Positions 48,619 to 57,116 of a stretch of 64,000 nt of DNA are shown here, piece after piece. The translations under genes and the position numbers were made by a program. The DNA lies in contig NZ_JAQTIG010000002.1 in NCBI RefSeq assembly GCF_029433515.1, forward strand, positions 186,001 through 250,000, read 5' to 3'. A model generated the notes under the pieces. That model made no database searches and was not told where the DNA came from. It saw only the letters and a program-made list of their open reading frames with translations. The stretch comes from Lactobacillus sp. ESL0679. Lineage in GTDB: Bacteria > Bacillota > Bacilli > Lactobacillales > Lactobacillaceae. Position 1 is the first letter of the stretch, and each line of letters opens with the position of its first letter.

Positions 48619-49266
48619 TTATTTTTTAGGTTGTCCGTATGTCGTAAATTTTTTAGCTACTTCATTCATTTGTTTCTCATTCAATGGTACAGGGGTACCT
48701 ACTGCACTGGCATAAATATACAATTTACACAAAAATTCAATATTTCTAGCATTACCCATTGCTGATTCAATCGAATTACCAATAGCTAAAAGACCGTGAT
48801 TTGCAAGCAAAATGCCATGATCTTCTCCCATAGTCTTGTAAGCTTCTACTGCAATATCATGAGAACCATAGATCTTATAATTAGTACACTTCAATGTTTT
48901 GCATAAATCAGCTACTACATAATGAATTGGTGGCACATCTTTGTTTAAGCAAGCCATTGCTGTAGCAAAATCAGCATGCGAGTGAATTACAGACTTAATT
49001 TCAGGATTATTTTTATAAAAGATTGAGTGCATTTCAAATTCACTTGATGGTTTACGATCACCTTCAAGAATGTTGCCATCGAGATCCATCACAACAACAT
49101 CTTCTGGTTTAGTTTCATAATAGTCGATGCCTGATGGACTAATTAGCATTACCTTTGATTCAGGAACAAAGATACTCAAGTTACCACCAGTACCTGTTGT
49201 TAAATGCTCATCAACCAATTTTTTACCAAATTCAACAATTTTATTTCTTTCTTCAATATAATCCAT
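48619..49266 (-). CDS. Class II aldolase (L-fuculose-1-phosphate aldolase family)
   Basis: 215 aa. It has GTGGNLS, PSGIDYYE, the catalytic Glu76 in SSEFEMH, zinc ligands His95 and His97 in IHSHADFATAM, and His157 in ANHGLLAIG. All FucA active-site positions are present. The family splits ketose 1-phosphates into DHAP and an aldehyde. Beside mtnK- and mtnA-like genes the likely substrates are 5-deoxyribulose or 5-methylthioribulose 1-phosphate, as in the DHAP shunt (Ald2/DrdA). An FGGY-made ketose 1-phosphate is an alternative. AGGAG lies 12 bases upstream. Confidence 0.9.
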   Translation of the reverse strand: MDYIEERNKIVEFGKKLVDEHLTTGTGGNLSIFVPESKVMLISPSGIDYYETKPEDVVVMDLDGNILEGDRKPSSEFEMHSIFYKNNPEIKSVIHSHADFATAMACLNKDVPPIHYVVADLCKTLKCTNYKIYGSHDIAVEAYKTMGEDHGILLANHGLLAIGNSIESAMGNARNIEFLCKLYIYASAVGTPVPLNEKQMNEVAKKFTTYGQPKK

Positions 49267-49281
49267 AATAATTTTATTCTC

Positions 49282-50736
49282 CTATTTTTTGACAACTGTG
49301 TTATTACCAATTTCTTGCCATTGATAATAACAACGTAATAATTTTTCGTTTTTATGCGGTTGATATTTGAATCTTAATGGCCTTGAGATATTCTGATTAT
49401 TTTCTCCCATTGCTTCATTAGCAACATTAAAGCAGCCAATAATTGATGGCTCCTGAAAATCTGAATATATCGCTACTGCTCTACCAGTTATATCAGCGAC
49501 AACTTGGGGAATTATTTGAGAATTCATCCCTCCACCACAGGCAACGATTGTATCCTTTGTATTGGATACTGTTTTACTTAATTGTTTAATTTTTTGAGAA
49601 ATTGCAAAACCAATGTCTAATGGTACACTGCCAACAATTTCCTTTTTGGTTATTTTCTTAGAAAGTGGTGGTAACATATACCAACCTCCATAACCATTAA
49701 TTCCTGTAGATTTACGAAAACTTTGTGTAGTTAAATTTGCAAGTATTTTTTGTTCACTAGACAAAGAAATATCTTCTTCTATTTCTTTATAACTGGTTTC
49801 AGGCAATAATACCTGTCTAGCGTATTCATAATTAAGACCTGTGACACCTGGATTATATTCTAAGACATAATCGTCACCGCCAAGATCCAAATCAAGCCAG
49901 CAATTAGTATCACTTGAAGCTTCTTTTGAACGAATACAAACTGGACTAGTTGTTCCGGAAACCAGGCACAAGGTACTAGTATCTTGTGCATCTGTGATGG
50001 CTCTCATTGCTAGTTGAGTATCAGCTCCCCCAATTACGAAATCACAGCTACTTTGACGATTAATTCCAAAACTCTCTAGCATATCTATATTGGTTACTTT
50101 AAATTTAGTACCTGTTTTAACAATAGTAGGTAATCTAATGTTAGTTAATCCGAATATATCTAATAGGTTTTTATCCCAATTTTTAGTATGTAAATCGAAT
50201 AATTGTGTTTCAACAGCTTGTGAATATTCAATTACTAACTTATTGCAAAACAGTAATGCAAAAGCTTCGCTTAAACTTGTAAATGAACAAACTTTAGCAA
50301 ATAATTCTGGTCGATCATGCTTTAATCCTACTAATTTCATTGCCAAAAAATCTGCAGATAAGCTTCGTGTGGTAATATTTTGAATTTGGATAAAATTATC
50401 AACGTAATCGTTAATAAAACGTTCCCCTCTACTATCAATATTAGGAATACCAAAAAGTAATTTTTGATTTTCATCAGTTAAAAAGAATGTCTGTCTAGCT
50501 CCTGAAACAGTAATTGCTGAGATATGGTTATCAAATGAACTTAAAACTTTTTTAGAAGCAGTTTGAAGATTCCTCATAAAAGTTGGAATATCAATTAACA
50601 TTCCTCCATTTTTATCAGACTGATATTCATTAGAAATATGCTGCAGGTCATAAACCTTACCTAGATTGTCCATTAAACAAACTCGACTGCTACCTGTTCC
50701 AATATCTATGAGCAAGTAAAACTTCTTGTCAGCCAT
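49282..50736 (-). CDS. FGGY-family carbohydrate kinase
   Basis: 484 aa, two actin-like domains. It begins LLIDIGTGSSRVCLMD (phosphate-1), has DFVIGGADTQLAMRA in the middle (catalytic Asp in GGADTQ), LVSGTTSPVC, and VACGGGMNSQIIPQVVADITGRAV near the C-terminus. It phosphorylates a ketose, polyol or related compound; the substrate is unknown. Some relatives next to class II aldolases are called autoinducer-2 kinases (LsrK), but no Lsr transporter or LsrF/G genes are here. It lies 1 base after the dehydrogenase gene ends. Confidence 0.87.
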   Translation of the reverse strand: MADKKFYLLIDIGTGSSRVCLMDNLGKVYDLQHISNEYQSDKNGGMLIDIPTFMRNLQTASKKVLSSFDNHISAITVSGARQTFFLTDENQKLLFGIPNIDSRGERFINDYVDNFIQIQNITTRSLSADFLAMKLVGLKHDRPELFAKVCSFTSLSEAFALLFCNKLVIEYSQAVETQLFDLHTKNWDKNLLDIFGLTNIRLPTIVKTGTKFKVTNIDMLESFGINRQSSCDFVIGGADTQLAMRAITDAQDTSTLCLVSGTTSPVCIRSKEASSDTNCWLDLDLGGDDYVLEYNPGVTGLNYEYARQVLLPETSYKEIEEDISLSSEQKILANLTTQSFRKSTGINGYGGWYMLPPLSKKITKKEIVGSVPLDIGFAISQKIKQLSKTVSNTKDTIVACGGGMNSQIIPQVVADITGRAVAIYSDFQEPSIIGCFNVANEAMGENNQNISRPLRFKYQPHKNEKLLRCYYQWQEIGNNTVVKK

Positions 50737-50737
50737 A

Positions 50738-51733
50738 TTAATTGCTTCCTATTACAGTCGGATTCATCAAATTTGCATGCTTATAATCTTTATTTAAGAA
50801 GTTCAGAATAGATTGAACAGCAATTTCTGATTGATGAAGTACAACTTCATAAGTAGAGCCACAGATATGTGGTGTACAGATGACGTTATCAAGTAGAGCT
50901 AATTTCATATCATCTTTTGTTTTTGGTGGTTCAACATCTAAAACGTCAAGTATTGCGCCACTAATTTGCTTATTGACCAATGCATCATACAAGTCATCGT
51001 TATTAACTACTGCTGACCTTGAAGTATTAACAAATAGTCCATTCTTATTCATTAAATCAAAGTATTTAGCATCAATCATTCTTTCAGTTTCTTTAGTTAC
51101 TGGTAAGTGAACAGATACGATATTAGATTTCTTAAAAATAGTGGCAAGATCAGTCTTTTCTACTGGACCGTCTGCATGTTCAACATATGGATCGTAGAAA
51201 TACATTTTACAACCAAATGCTTCAAGCAAGTGAGCTGCTTTACGTGCAACTGCTCCAAAACCGACAAAGCCAATAGTTTGTGAATATAACTCATGCCCTT
51301 TCCAAATATAGTAAGGAGTTGTACCAGGTACCCACTTACCGTCAAGGATCCATTGTCTTGCTGGAATAATTTGTCTTTGCTGCATGACTAAAGTACCAAC
51401 TAACATTTCAGCAACGGCTTCAGCATTTCTTGCTGGAGTGTGGATTAACGGTACATTATGTGCTGTTACTGCTGGAACATCAATATTCTCTGGAGTTGAT
51501 CGACAATCAACAATTAATTTTAAATTTGTTGCTGCATTTAAAACTTTGTCGTTAATTTGGTCCAGTTCTGTAATTAAAACGTCCGGATTAACTTCAGCCA
51601 TTTTTTCAGCCATTTCATCTGGATAGAATCGCTTACCATCTTTTGTCCATGGATCGTAAACAACTTCATCAAATTTATCAGCTAATTTAGCACGTAAATC
51701 ATCAACAATTTCTGCACGAATATAAATTTTCAT
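50738..51733 (-). CDS. D-isomer-specific 2-hydroxyacid dehydrogenase family protein
   Basis: 331 aa. The Rossmann motif is TIGFVGFGAVARKAA with Asp181 after the second strand (NAD preference). The catalytic set is Arg239 (NTSRSAVVN), Glu268 (DVLDVEPP) and His289 (CTPHICGST). It is often annotated phosphoglycerate dehydrogenase, but the location points to a catabolic oxidation or reduction of a sugar-derived 2-hydroxyacid. It starts directly after the isomerase gene (3 bases). Confidence 0.87.
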   Translation of the reverse strand: MKIYIRAEIVDDLRAKLADKFDEVVYDPWTKDGKRFYPDEMAEKMAEVNPDVLITELDQINDKVLNAATNLKLIVDCRSTPENIDVPAVTAHNVPLIHTPARNAEAVAEMLVGTLVMQQRQIIPARQWILDGKWVPGTTPYYIWKGHELYSQTIGFVGFGAVARKAAHLLEAFGCKMYFYDPYVEHADGPVEKTDLATIFKKSNIVSVHLPVTKETERMIDAKYFDLMNKNGLFVNTSRSAVVNNDDLYDALVNKQISGAILDVLDVEPPKTKDDMKLALLDNVICTPHICGSTYEVVLHQSEIAVQSILNFLNKDYKHANLMNPTVIGSN

Positions 51734-51736
51734 TTT

Positions 51737-52792
51737 TTAATAAAACTCCTCTACTTTTCCATCAGTCAAATATTTATTTAAGTTATATGGTGAATAAACA
51801 CCTTTATCTGTTACAATTCCTCCAATTAATTCCGGTGGTGTTATATCAAATGCGGGATAAATTGCATGGACATCAGGAGCACAAACCCGAGTTCCCTGAA
51901 ATTCAAGAACTTGATTAGGATCACGAAATTCAATTTTAATTGAATTAGTATCTTTTTTATCTGTATCAGGTATACCTGTTACAAAATATGGCACACCAAC
52001 ACGATTTGCTAAAATAGCAATTTGTTTAGTTCCAATTTTATTAGCAATATGCCCATCCATTGCAATGGTATCTGCGGCAGAAGTATAAAAGTCAATTCGT
52101 TCATGTTCTAGCCCAAAATTGATCATGTTATCTGTTAGCACAGTTGTATCAAAACCTGATTCAGCAAAACAACTAGCAGTTAATCTTGCACCTTGCATAA
52201 ATGGCCGAGTTTCTGCATCATAAATCTTAAAAACTTTATTAGTTCTTCTTGCAGCACGAATAATTGCACCAATAATTGTTTCTCCATAGCACTGAGTTAA
52301 AATACCTGAATGATCGGGGAATAAATCAACTAGATAATCGCCAACCTTTTGCATTGTTGAGTAGCGACGATTTAATGAATCTACGGTATCCTCAACAATT
52401 GCATCAATGGGACTGCTACCATCTTGAATTGCTTTCTTTGCAACCTCATAAGCTCTATCAGTTATTTTTTTGTAGCGATTAGCTGTTGTTGGTCTAGCAT
52501 TTCCAAGTTCTTGGCTTGCCTGAAGCAAAAACTCAAGTTGCTTGTCTTCGGCCATATCTTTACATTGATAAGCTGCTAATGCCATGCCCATGCCAACCGC
52601 TGTATACGGTCCAGCACTTTGAGTTACCATATCTTGAATAGCTTTAATGACTTCATGATAATTTTTACAAATCACAAAATGCTTTTTAGTTGGATAAACT
52701 CTTCGATCAAGAATTTTTACGATGCCATTCTCATACCAAGCAACATTTTCATATTTTAAAAGGAATGGCATTCCTTTGTCTTCTCTTTTCAA
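51737..52792 (-). CDS. Divergent methylthioribose-1-phosphate isomerase (MtnA) homologue
   Basis: 351 aa, the family length. The catalytic Cys168 (ILTQCYGE, usually THCNTG) and Asp241 (SAADTIAMDGHIANKIGT) are kept, as are ARPTTANR and YPAFDITPPELIGGI. The otherwise near-invariant RGAPAIG loop reads QSAGPYTAVG, so its Arg is Gln58. MtnA isomerises methylthioribose 1-phosphate to the ribulose form; the DHAP-shunt versions also use 5-deoxyribose 1-phosphate. The loop change suggests another 5-substituent or sugar. The start is TTG at 52792, with AAGGAG 6 bases upstream. Confidence 0.88.
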   Translation of the reverse strand: MKREDKGMPFLLKYENVAWYENGIVKILDRRVYPTKKHFVICKNYHEVIKAIQDMVTQSAGPYTAVGMGMALAAYQCKDMAEDKQLEFLLQASQELGNARPTTANRYKKITDRAYEVAKKAIQDGSSPIDAIVEDTVDSLNRRYSTMQKVGDYLVDLFPDHSGILTQCYGETIIGAIIRAARRTNKVFKIYDAETRPFMQGARLTASCFAESGFDTTVLTDNMINFGLEHERIDFYTSAADTIAMDGHIANKIGTKQIAILANRVGVPYFVTGIPDTDKKDTNSIKIEFRDPNQVLEFQGTRVCAPDVHAIYPAFDITPPELIGGIVTDKGVYSPYNLNKYLTDGKVEEFY

Positions 52793-52803
52793 ATTATGTC
52801 TCC

Positions 52804-54018
52804 TTATATGATTGAATCAGAAATTTCTGCAATATCTGAAATCAGTTGATTACCAGCACTATAAAGTTTTCTATTTAAAATTAAGTCCGTACCAATTTTA
52901 ATTAGAGCCTTTGAAACAATATTTCTTTGTTCAACGTTCGTAATAGAAGTTATTTCTAAAACTTTTGAATCGCCAACTGTTCTTCTAATAATTTCTGTAC
53001 CTGCATAACCAAGAGAATCAGCAATGATTGAAGAAATATAAGAGTTTTCAAATTTTCTTTCTTTATACAAAGGAAATTCAACTAATTCATCATATTTCAG
53101 ATAAAGCTTTTTAATTGTTAAGTCAAAAATATCTTCAATAGTATTCTCAAGCCAAGTCATGAATTCAGAATTTTTATTTTCTTTTTTGCTGTATTCAACA
53201 ACTAATGGGAAAACCAAATTACCAAGTACATTCCCAATGTCATAACCAATTGGACCATAGAAGGCGAATTCTGGATCAATAATTTTAATTCCATTTTGAT
53301 TAATAAAAATAGAGCCACTGTGTAAATCACCATGTAATAATGCCTGGGCATTATTCATAAAATTATTTCTAAGCTCTGCTACATTAGCCTTTAATTCATC
53401 GTTTTCATACAAATTTTGTTTAACAAAATTATCTAGAGCATCATCAAATGTATTACGATTCTTATAGTTGTAGTATGGTTCTGTTAAAACCAAATCTTCA
53501 GTAATATCACATAAATCGACATTAATAAATTCTTTAACTACATTCTTCTTTTGATGCCGATCGAATATTAAGTCAGTTGTAGGTAAAAGAGCATCTACCA
53601 TAAATGACGAAATTTGTTCTGCTAATTTTGGAAAAATTTTTTCAGCATGCAATTCTTTACGTAAGTTTTTATAGGCAGAAACGTCTTCCATAATGATTGC
53701 TGACATCGTTTCATCATAGTTATACATTTTAGGAACCATACCATTGGTTAGTTTCCCTTCAATGCTTAAAGTCTTATATTCAAGTACATTTCTATGTCGA
53801 TCTAGTTCTCTTCCAGAAGTTCTGATTTTATTATCAGCCTGCTTAACTACAACTGATTTTTGAGAATTGGCAACTGAGTAAACGTAATTAATATTACCGT
53901 CACTAATCTCTTTACTCTTTAAATCTGATACATCAGTTCCATCAAAAATATTTGTCTTATCTTTAACATATTGTTTGACTGTTTCAGTATTTAATAAAAA
54001 ATGTTTTGAATAATCCAT
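52804..54018 (-). CDS. mtnK: Methylthioribose kinase (MtnK) family
   Basis: 404 aa (Bacillus MtnK is 397). It has ISDGNINYVYSV (ATP loop), VVKQA, the catalytic loop LLHGDLHSGSIF (Asp231) and the metal motif IDPEFAFYGPIGYDIGNVLGN (about 247-267), all diagnostic for MtnK. It phosphorylates 5-methylthioribose or 5-deoxyribose at O1. It is followed 11 bases later by the mtnA-like gene and preceded by an NhaC-type transporter. No MTA nucleosidase is in the island, so the free sugar may be imported or come from a nucleosidase elsewhere. Confidence 0.9.
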   Translation of the reverse strand: MDYSKHFLLNTETVKQYVKDKTNIFDGTDVSDLKSKEISDGNINYVYSVANSQKSVVVKQADNKIRTSGRELDRHRNVLEYKTLSIEGKLTNGMVPKMYNYDETMSAIIMEDVSAYKNLRKELHAEKIFPKLAEQISSFMVDALLPTTDLIFDRHQKKNVVKEFINVDLCDITEDLVLTEPYYNYKNRNTFDDALDNFVKQNLYENDELKANVAELRNNFMNNAQALLHGDLHSGSIFINQNGIKIIDPEFAFYGPIGYDIGNVLGNLVFPLVVEYSKKENKNSEFMTWLENTIEDIFDLTIKKLYLKYDELVEFPLYKERKFENSYISSIIADSLGYAGTEIIRRTVGDSKVLEITSITNVEQRNIVSKALIKIGTDLILNRKLYSAGNQLISDIAEISDSII

Positions 54019-54035
54019 TTTATTTCCTTTGATTT

Positions 54036-55421
54036 TTAATTTATTGCTTCACTTACTTTGTCTGTTGTTTTAGTCTCGAAATTATCGTAACCGGATTCTG
54101 GAGTAACTTTAACTCTAGGAAAATCAAGAATGACAAACAAAATACTACATATCAGAGTTAGGTAGCAATACCAAACCCAAGGCATAATTGATACTGGGGA
54201 TACCTTTGCCATTGCTCCCGCAACTAACAATTGACCAGCATATGGAATTAAACCTTGAACGTGGGTTGCATACATTGAAAGCAAAGTAGCAACTCTTGAC
54301 CTTGCTAAATGGAATTTATGTCCAATTTCTTCTGCTAATGGTGCTACAGTGATAATTGCAATCGTATTATTAGTAGTTGCTACACAAAGTAAAGTTACGA
54401 GCATACCGATTGAAAATTCAGCTCCACGCTTGGTCTTAGTTTCTTTACCCAGCTTATCCATTAACCACTGGATTCCGCCAAGATACTTCATGACTTCAAC
54501 TAGTCCACCAACAAAAATTGCAATAATGGACATATCTTCCATTCCAGCCATTCCACTTTGAACATAAGTCATCGAACCAATTAAGCTAAAGTCACCATGA
54601 ATAATTCCAATGACAATACCTGATAAAACTCCAATAATCATTACTGGCATAACATTCATTCCAACAAGTGATAGGATAATGACCAATAAGTAAGGAATAA
54701 TATCAACTAAGTTATATGAATACGAACCACTCATAGAGACAGTTTTAATAGGATAAATAGCTAACAAAATAATATTAATTACAAGGGCTGGAAGATAAGT
54801 TATGATATTTAATTTGAACTTTTCACGTTGCATTACACCTTGAGTTTGTGCAGAAGCAATAGCAGTTGCAGAAATAAACGAGTTATTATCACCAAACATT
54901 GCCCCACCAACAACGATACCAGCCATTAACGCTGGATTAACACCAGTCTTAACAGCTACATCAACAGCTACAGGCATTAATGCAGCAACGGTACCCATTG
55001 AGGTACCCATAGCAAAACTCAAAATACAGCCAATAACGAATATCCCTGGCAATATCATTTGTGATGGCAATAAACTTAGTCCTAAATTAGTAATTGAAGA
55101 AACAGCATGCATTTTAGTGGCAACGCCTTGAAAGGCCCCAGCTAAAATAAAAATCACTACCATCATGATTAAGGTTGGTTCACCACCACCCTTACAGAAT
55201 GTCATTACTTTTTGGTCAAAACTTTGTTTTTCTGTTCCTTTTGGTGGTGTTAATGCAAAAGAAACCATTGAAGCAATAATCATTCCGACTAGTAACGGCA
55301 TACTGTCAAATTTTCCGGTTATAAAACCTGTTAGTGCATATAAAATCAAAAATATAATTAAGGGCATTAGCCCCATGAAACTACCGCTTTTCGATTGAGA
55401 TAGTTCTTTTTTTTCGTTCAT
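54036..55421 (-). CDS. NhaC-family transporter
   Basis: 461 aa, about 11-12 transmembrane segments. NhaC-family blocks: GGGEPTLIMMVVIFILAGAFQG, SFAMGTSMGTVAALMPVAVDV and GGAMFGDNNSFISATAIASAQT. Classical NhaC exchanges sodium and protons, but members of this superfamily (MetT, for example) have been predicted to carry methionine-related solutes. As first gene of the mtnK-mtnA transcript, it may import the sugar or nucleoside used by the pathway; this is inference from position. Confidence 0.85.
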   Translation of the reverse strand: MNEKKELSQSKSGSFMGLMPLIIFLILYALTGFITGKFDSMPLLVGMIIASMVSFALTPPKGTEKQSFDQKVMTFCKGGGEPTLIMMVVIFILAGAFQGVATKMHAVSSITNLGLSLLPSQMILPGIFVIGCILSFAMGTSMGTVAALMPVAVDVAVKTGVNPALMAGIVVGGAMFGDNNSFISATAIASAQTQGVMQREKFKLNIITYLPALVINIILLAIYPIKTVSMSGSYSYNLVDIIPYLLVIILSLVGMNVMPVMIIGVLSGIVIGIIHGDFSLIGSMTYVQSGMAGMEDMSIIAIFVGGLVEVMKYLGGIQWLMDKLGKETKTKRGAEFSIGMLVTLLCVATTNNTIAIITVAPLAEEIGHKFHLARSRVATLLSMYATHVQGLIPYAGQLLVAGAMAKVSPVSIMPWVWYCYLTLICSILFVILDFPRVKVTPESGYDNFETKTTDKVSEAIN

Positions 55422-55462
55422 TACAGACCTCCTTTAGTTAAGATCTTTTGATAAGTTTTCTA

Positions 55463-55476
55463 GTAAGCGCTCACAG
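55463..55476 (-). promoter_or_regulatory. CcpA cre-like site before the nhaC-mtnK operon
   Basis: AGTAAGCGCTCACA matches the cre consensus TGWAANCGNTNWCA at 13 of 14 positions. It lies 42 bases upstream of the nhaC-like start codon, where bound CcpA would block initiation or elongation. Confidence 0.7.
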
Positions 55477-55586
55477 TTATAGATTATAATCATAAACAAA
55501 ATAAATTCAACATAAAACCAAAAAAAGATAATTTTTTATACTTTTATTTTGGTTTTTATTGTTTTTAATTGATTTTTGTGCAATAC

Positions 55587-55600
55587 TGTAAGCGCTGTAA
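55587..55600 (+). promoter_or_regulatory. CcpA cre-like site before the alcohol dehydrogenase gene
   Basis: TGTAAGCGCTGTAA matches the cre consensus at 13 of 14 positions. It is 29 bases upstream of the TTG start, within the promoter region. Confidence 0.7.
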
Positions 55601-55628
55601 GTTATAAAAATTTTTAAGGAGGTTTATT

Positions 55629-56801
55629 TTGCAGAATTTTAATTATTACAACCCAGCTAATATGTATTTTGGTAAGGGTGAAGAAAAAAAGGTTGGTCAA
55701 TTAACTAGTGAATTAACTAAAACCAAAAATGTTTTAGTTCTATTTAGTGGTGATTACTATAATTTCCTTGGTATTTCGGCTGTAATTAAGGAGCAATTTA
55801 ATAAATTTAAAATCAACTATATTGAAAATGGCGATATTGTTCCTAATCCAGAAGTTTCTTTAGTAAATAAGCTAGCTAATATCGTGCGTGAGAATAAAAT
55901 CGACTTTATTTTAGCTGTTGGCGGTGGCTCCGTTATTGATACAGCAAAGGCTGTTTCATTTTCAGCACTTTATGATAGTGATGCATGGGACTTTTTCCAA
56001 GGTAAAGTAACAGTTGAAAAGTCCCTACCAATTGGTGTAATTTCAACTGCTGCATCATCTGGCTCGGAAATGTCTAATGCTACCATCATCGACAATGGTG
56101 AATTTAAGCTCGGTGTAGAAACCAATTTAATTATTCCTAAATTTTCGATTTTGAATCCTGAATACACATTAAAAGTTCCTGCATTCCAAACAGGAGCTGG
56201 TATTTCTGATATGATGTCTCATATGCTCGAAAGATATTTTACGATAGTTAAAGATGTTAATTTAACTGATCGTATGCTTGAAGGAGCTATGACTGCTCTA
56301 ATGGCTACGGCATACAAATTGACTAAAGATCCAACTAACTATGAATTACGTGCTGAAATTATGTGGACTGCTGTAACTGCCCACAATAACTCCCTTGAAT
56401 CAGGGCGTGAACCTGATTGGGGTTCTCATCGAATTGAACATGAGCTAAGTGCTGAATATGGTATTACTCATGGCGAAGGAATGGCTATTGTCTTTCCAGC
56501 TTGGATGAAGTATGTCAGCAAGGAATTGCCAGATAAATTTGTTCAGCTTGCCAGTCGGATGTTTAATATTGACACTTATGCATTTTCACAAGAAGAAGTA
56601 ATCGACCTTTTGATTAAACGATTTACTGACTTCTTCACTATGGTTGGTATGCATAAGAGCCTAAAAGAAATTGGTATAAAAGACGATTCTAAATTTAAAG
56701 AAATGGGACTACATGCCACCCATGATGATAAGGTTCCTGTAGGTCACTACAAGAAGTTATATTCTGATGACATTGTTAAAATTTTGAACATTGCATTATA
56801 A
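55629..56801 (+). CDS. YqhD/BdhA-type iron-containing alcohol dehydrogenase
   Basis: 390 aa. The N-terminus FNYYNPANMYFGKG and the GGGSVIDTAKAV nucleotide motif (98-109) mark the NADPH-preferring YqhD/BdhA group. Metal ligands are Asp194, His198 (GISDMMSHMLE), His271 and His281 (EHELSAEYGITHGEG). It reduces short aldehydes to alcohols; acetaldehyde or (methylthio)acetaldehyde from the aldolase would be a natural substrate. The start is TTG at 55629, with AAGGAGG 6 bases upstream. Divergent from the nhaC-mtnK operon with paired cre sites. Confidence 0.9.
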   Translation: MQNFNYYNPANMYFGKGEEKKVGQLTSELTKTKNVLVLFSGDYYNFLGISAVIKEQFNKFKINYIENGDIVPNPEVSLVNKLANIVRENKIDFILAVGGGSVIDTAKAVSFSALYDSDAWDFFQGKVTVEKSLPIGVISTAASSGSEMSNATIIDNGEFKLGVETNLIIPKFSILNPEYTLKVPAFQTGAGISDMMSHMLERYFTIVKDVNLTDRMLEGAMTALMATAYKLTKDPTNYELRAEIMWTAVTAHNNSLESGREPDWGSHRIEHELSAEYGITHGEGMAIVFPAWMKYVSKELPDKFVQLASRMFNIDTYAFSQEEVIDLLIKRFTDFFTMVGMHKSLKEIGIKDDSKFKEMGLHATHDDKVPVGHYKKLYSDDIVKILNIAL

Positions 56802-56826
56802 TCGTGTTAATAATTTACAAATTATA

Positions 56827-56982
56827 ATGAAAAAAACGTATAATATTATCTTGCTGATCATTTATTTGGTTTTAGTATTTAATATGGTTATTAAGTTTAT
56901 TCCCAATGTATTGGCAATAATGCTTGCATTAGTAGTACTACTACCGTTAATCATTGCTAAAGTTAAAAATTATAATAAATAG
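56827..56982 (+). CDS. Small hydrophobic protein, two membrane helices
   Basis: 51 aa from the ATG at 56827; the frame opens at 56791, overlapping the alcohol dehydrogenase end. Two hydrophobic segments (about 6-24 and 28-44) end in the basic KVKNYNK. No convincing RBS was found, and no family was recognised. Confidence 0.4.
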   Translation: MKKTYNIILLIIYLVLVFNMVIKFIPNVLAIMLALVVLLPLIIAKVKNYNK

Positions 56983-57065
56983 TATCTTTAGATTAATAAG
57001 TTAAAGTATCTCCTTCATTTAATAATTCAATCTACTAGGCTATTACAAATTATTTATTGCACACA

Positions 57066-57105
57066 AAAAAGACCTTCAAGTTTATTGAAGGTCTTTTGTT
57101 GTTTA
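57066..57105. repeat. Terminator repeat B, right edge of the island
   Basis: The second copy of the 45350-45388 element: the same stem AAAAGACCTTCAA/TTGAAGGTCTTTT and the same tail GTTGTTTA. It works as a bidirectional terminator between the plus-strand dehydrogenase unit and the minus-strand permease cluster. Confidence 0.85.
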
Positions 57106-57116
57106 AATGTTAAAAA

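Noticed and set aside
49282..50736. FGGY kinase as an autoinducer-2 kinase of an Lsr system.
   Set aside because: No LsrACDB transporter, LsrR, LsrF or LsrG homologue is present; the neighbours point to sugar phosphate catabolism.
55422..55628. A SAM or SMK-box riboswitch in front of the mtnK operon, expected if it were methionine salvage.
   Set aside because: No S-box or SMK-box core was recognisable in this short AT-rich region; cre-like sites are present instead.
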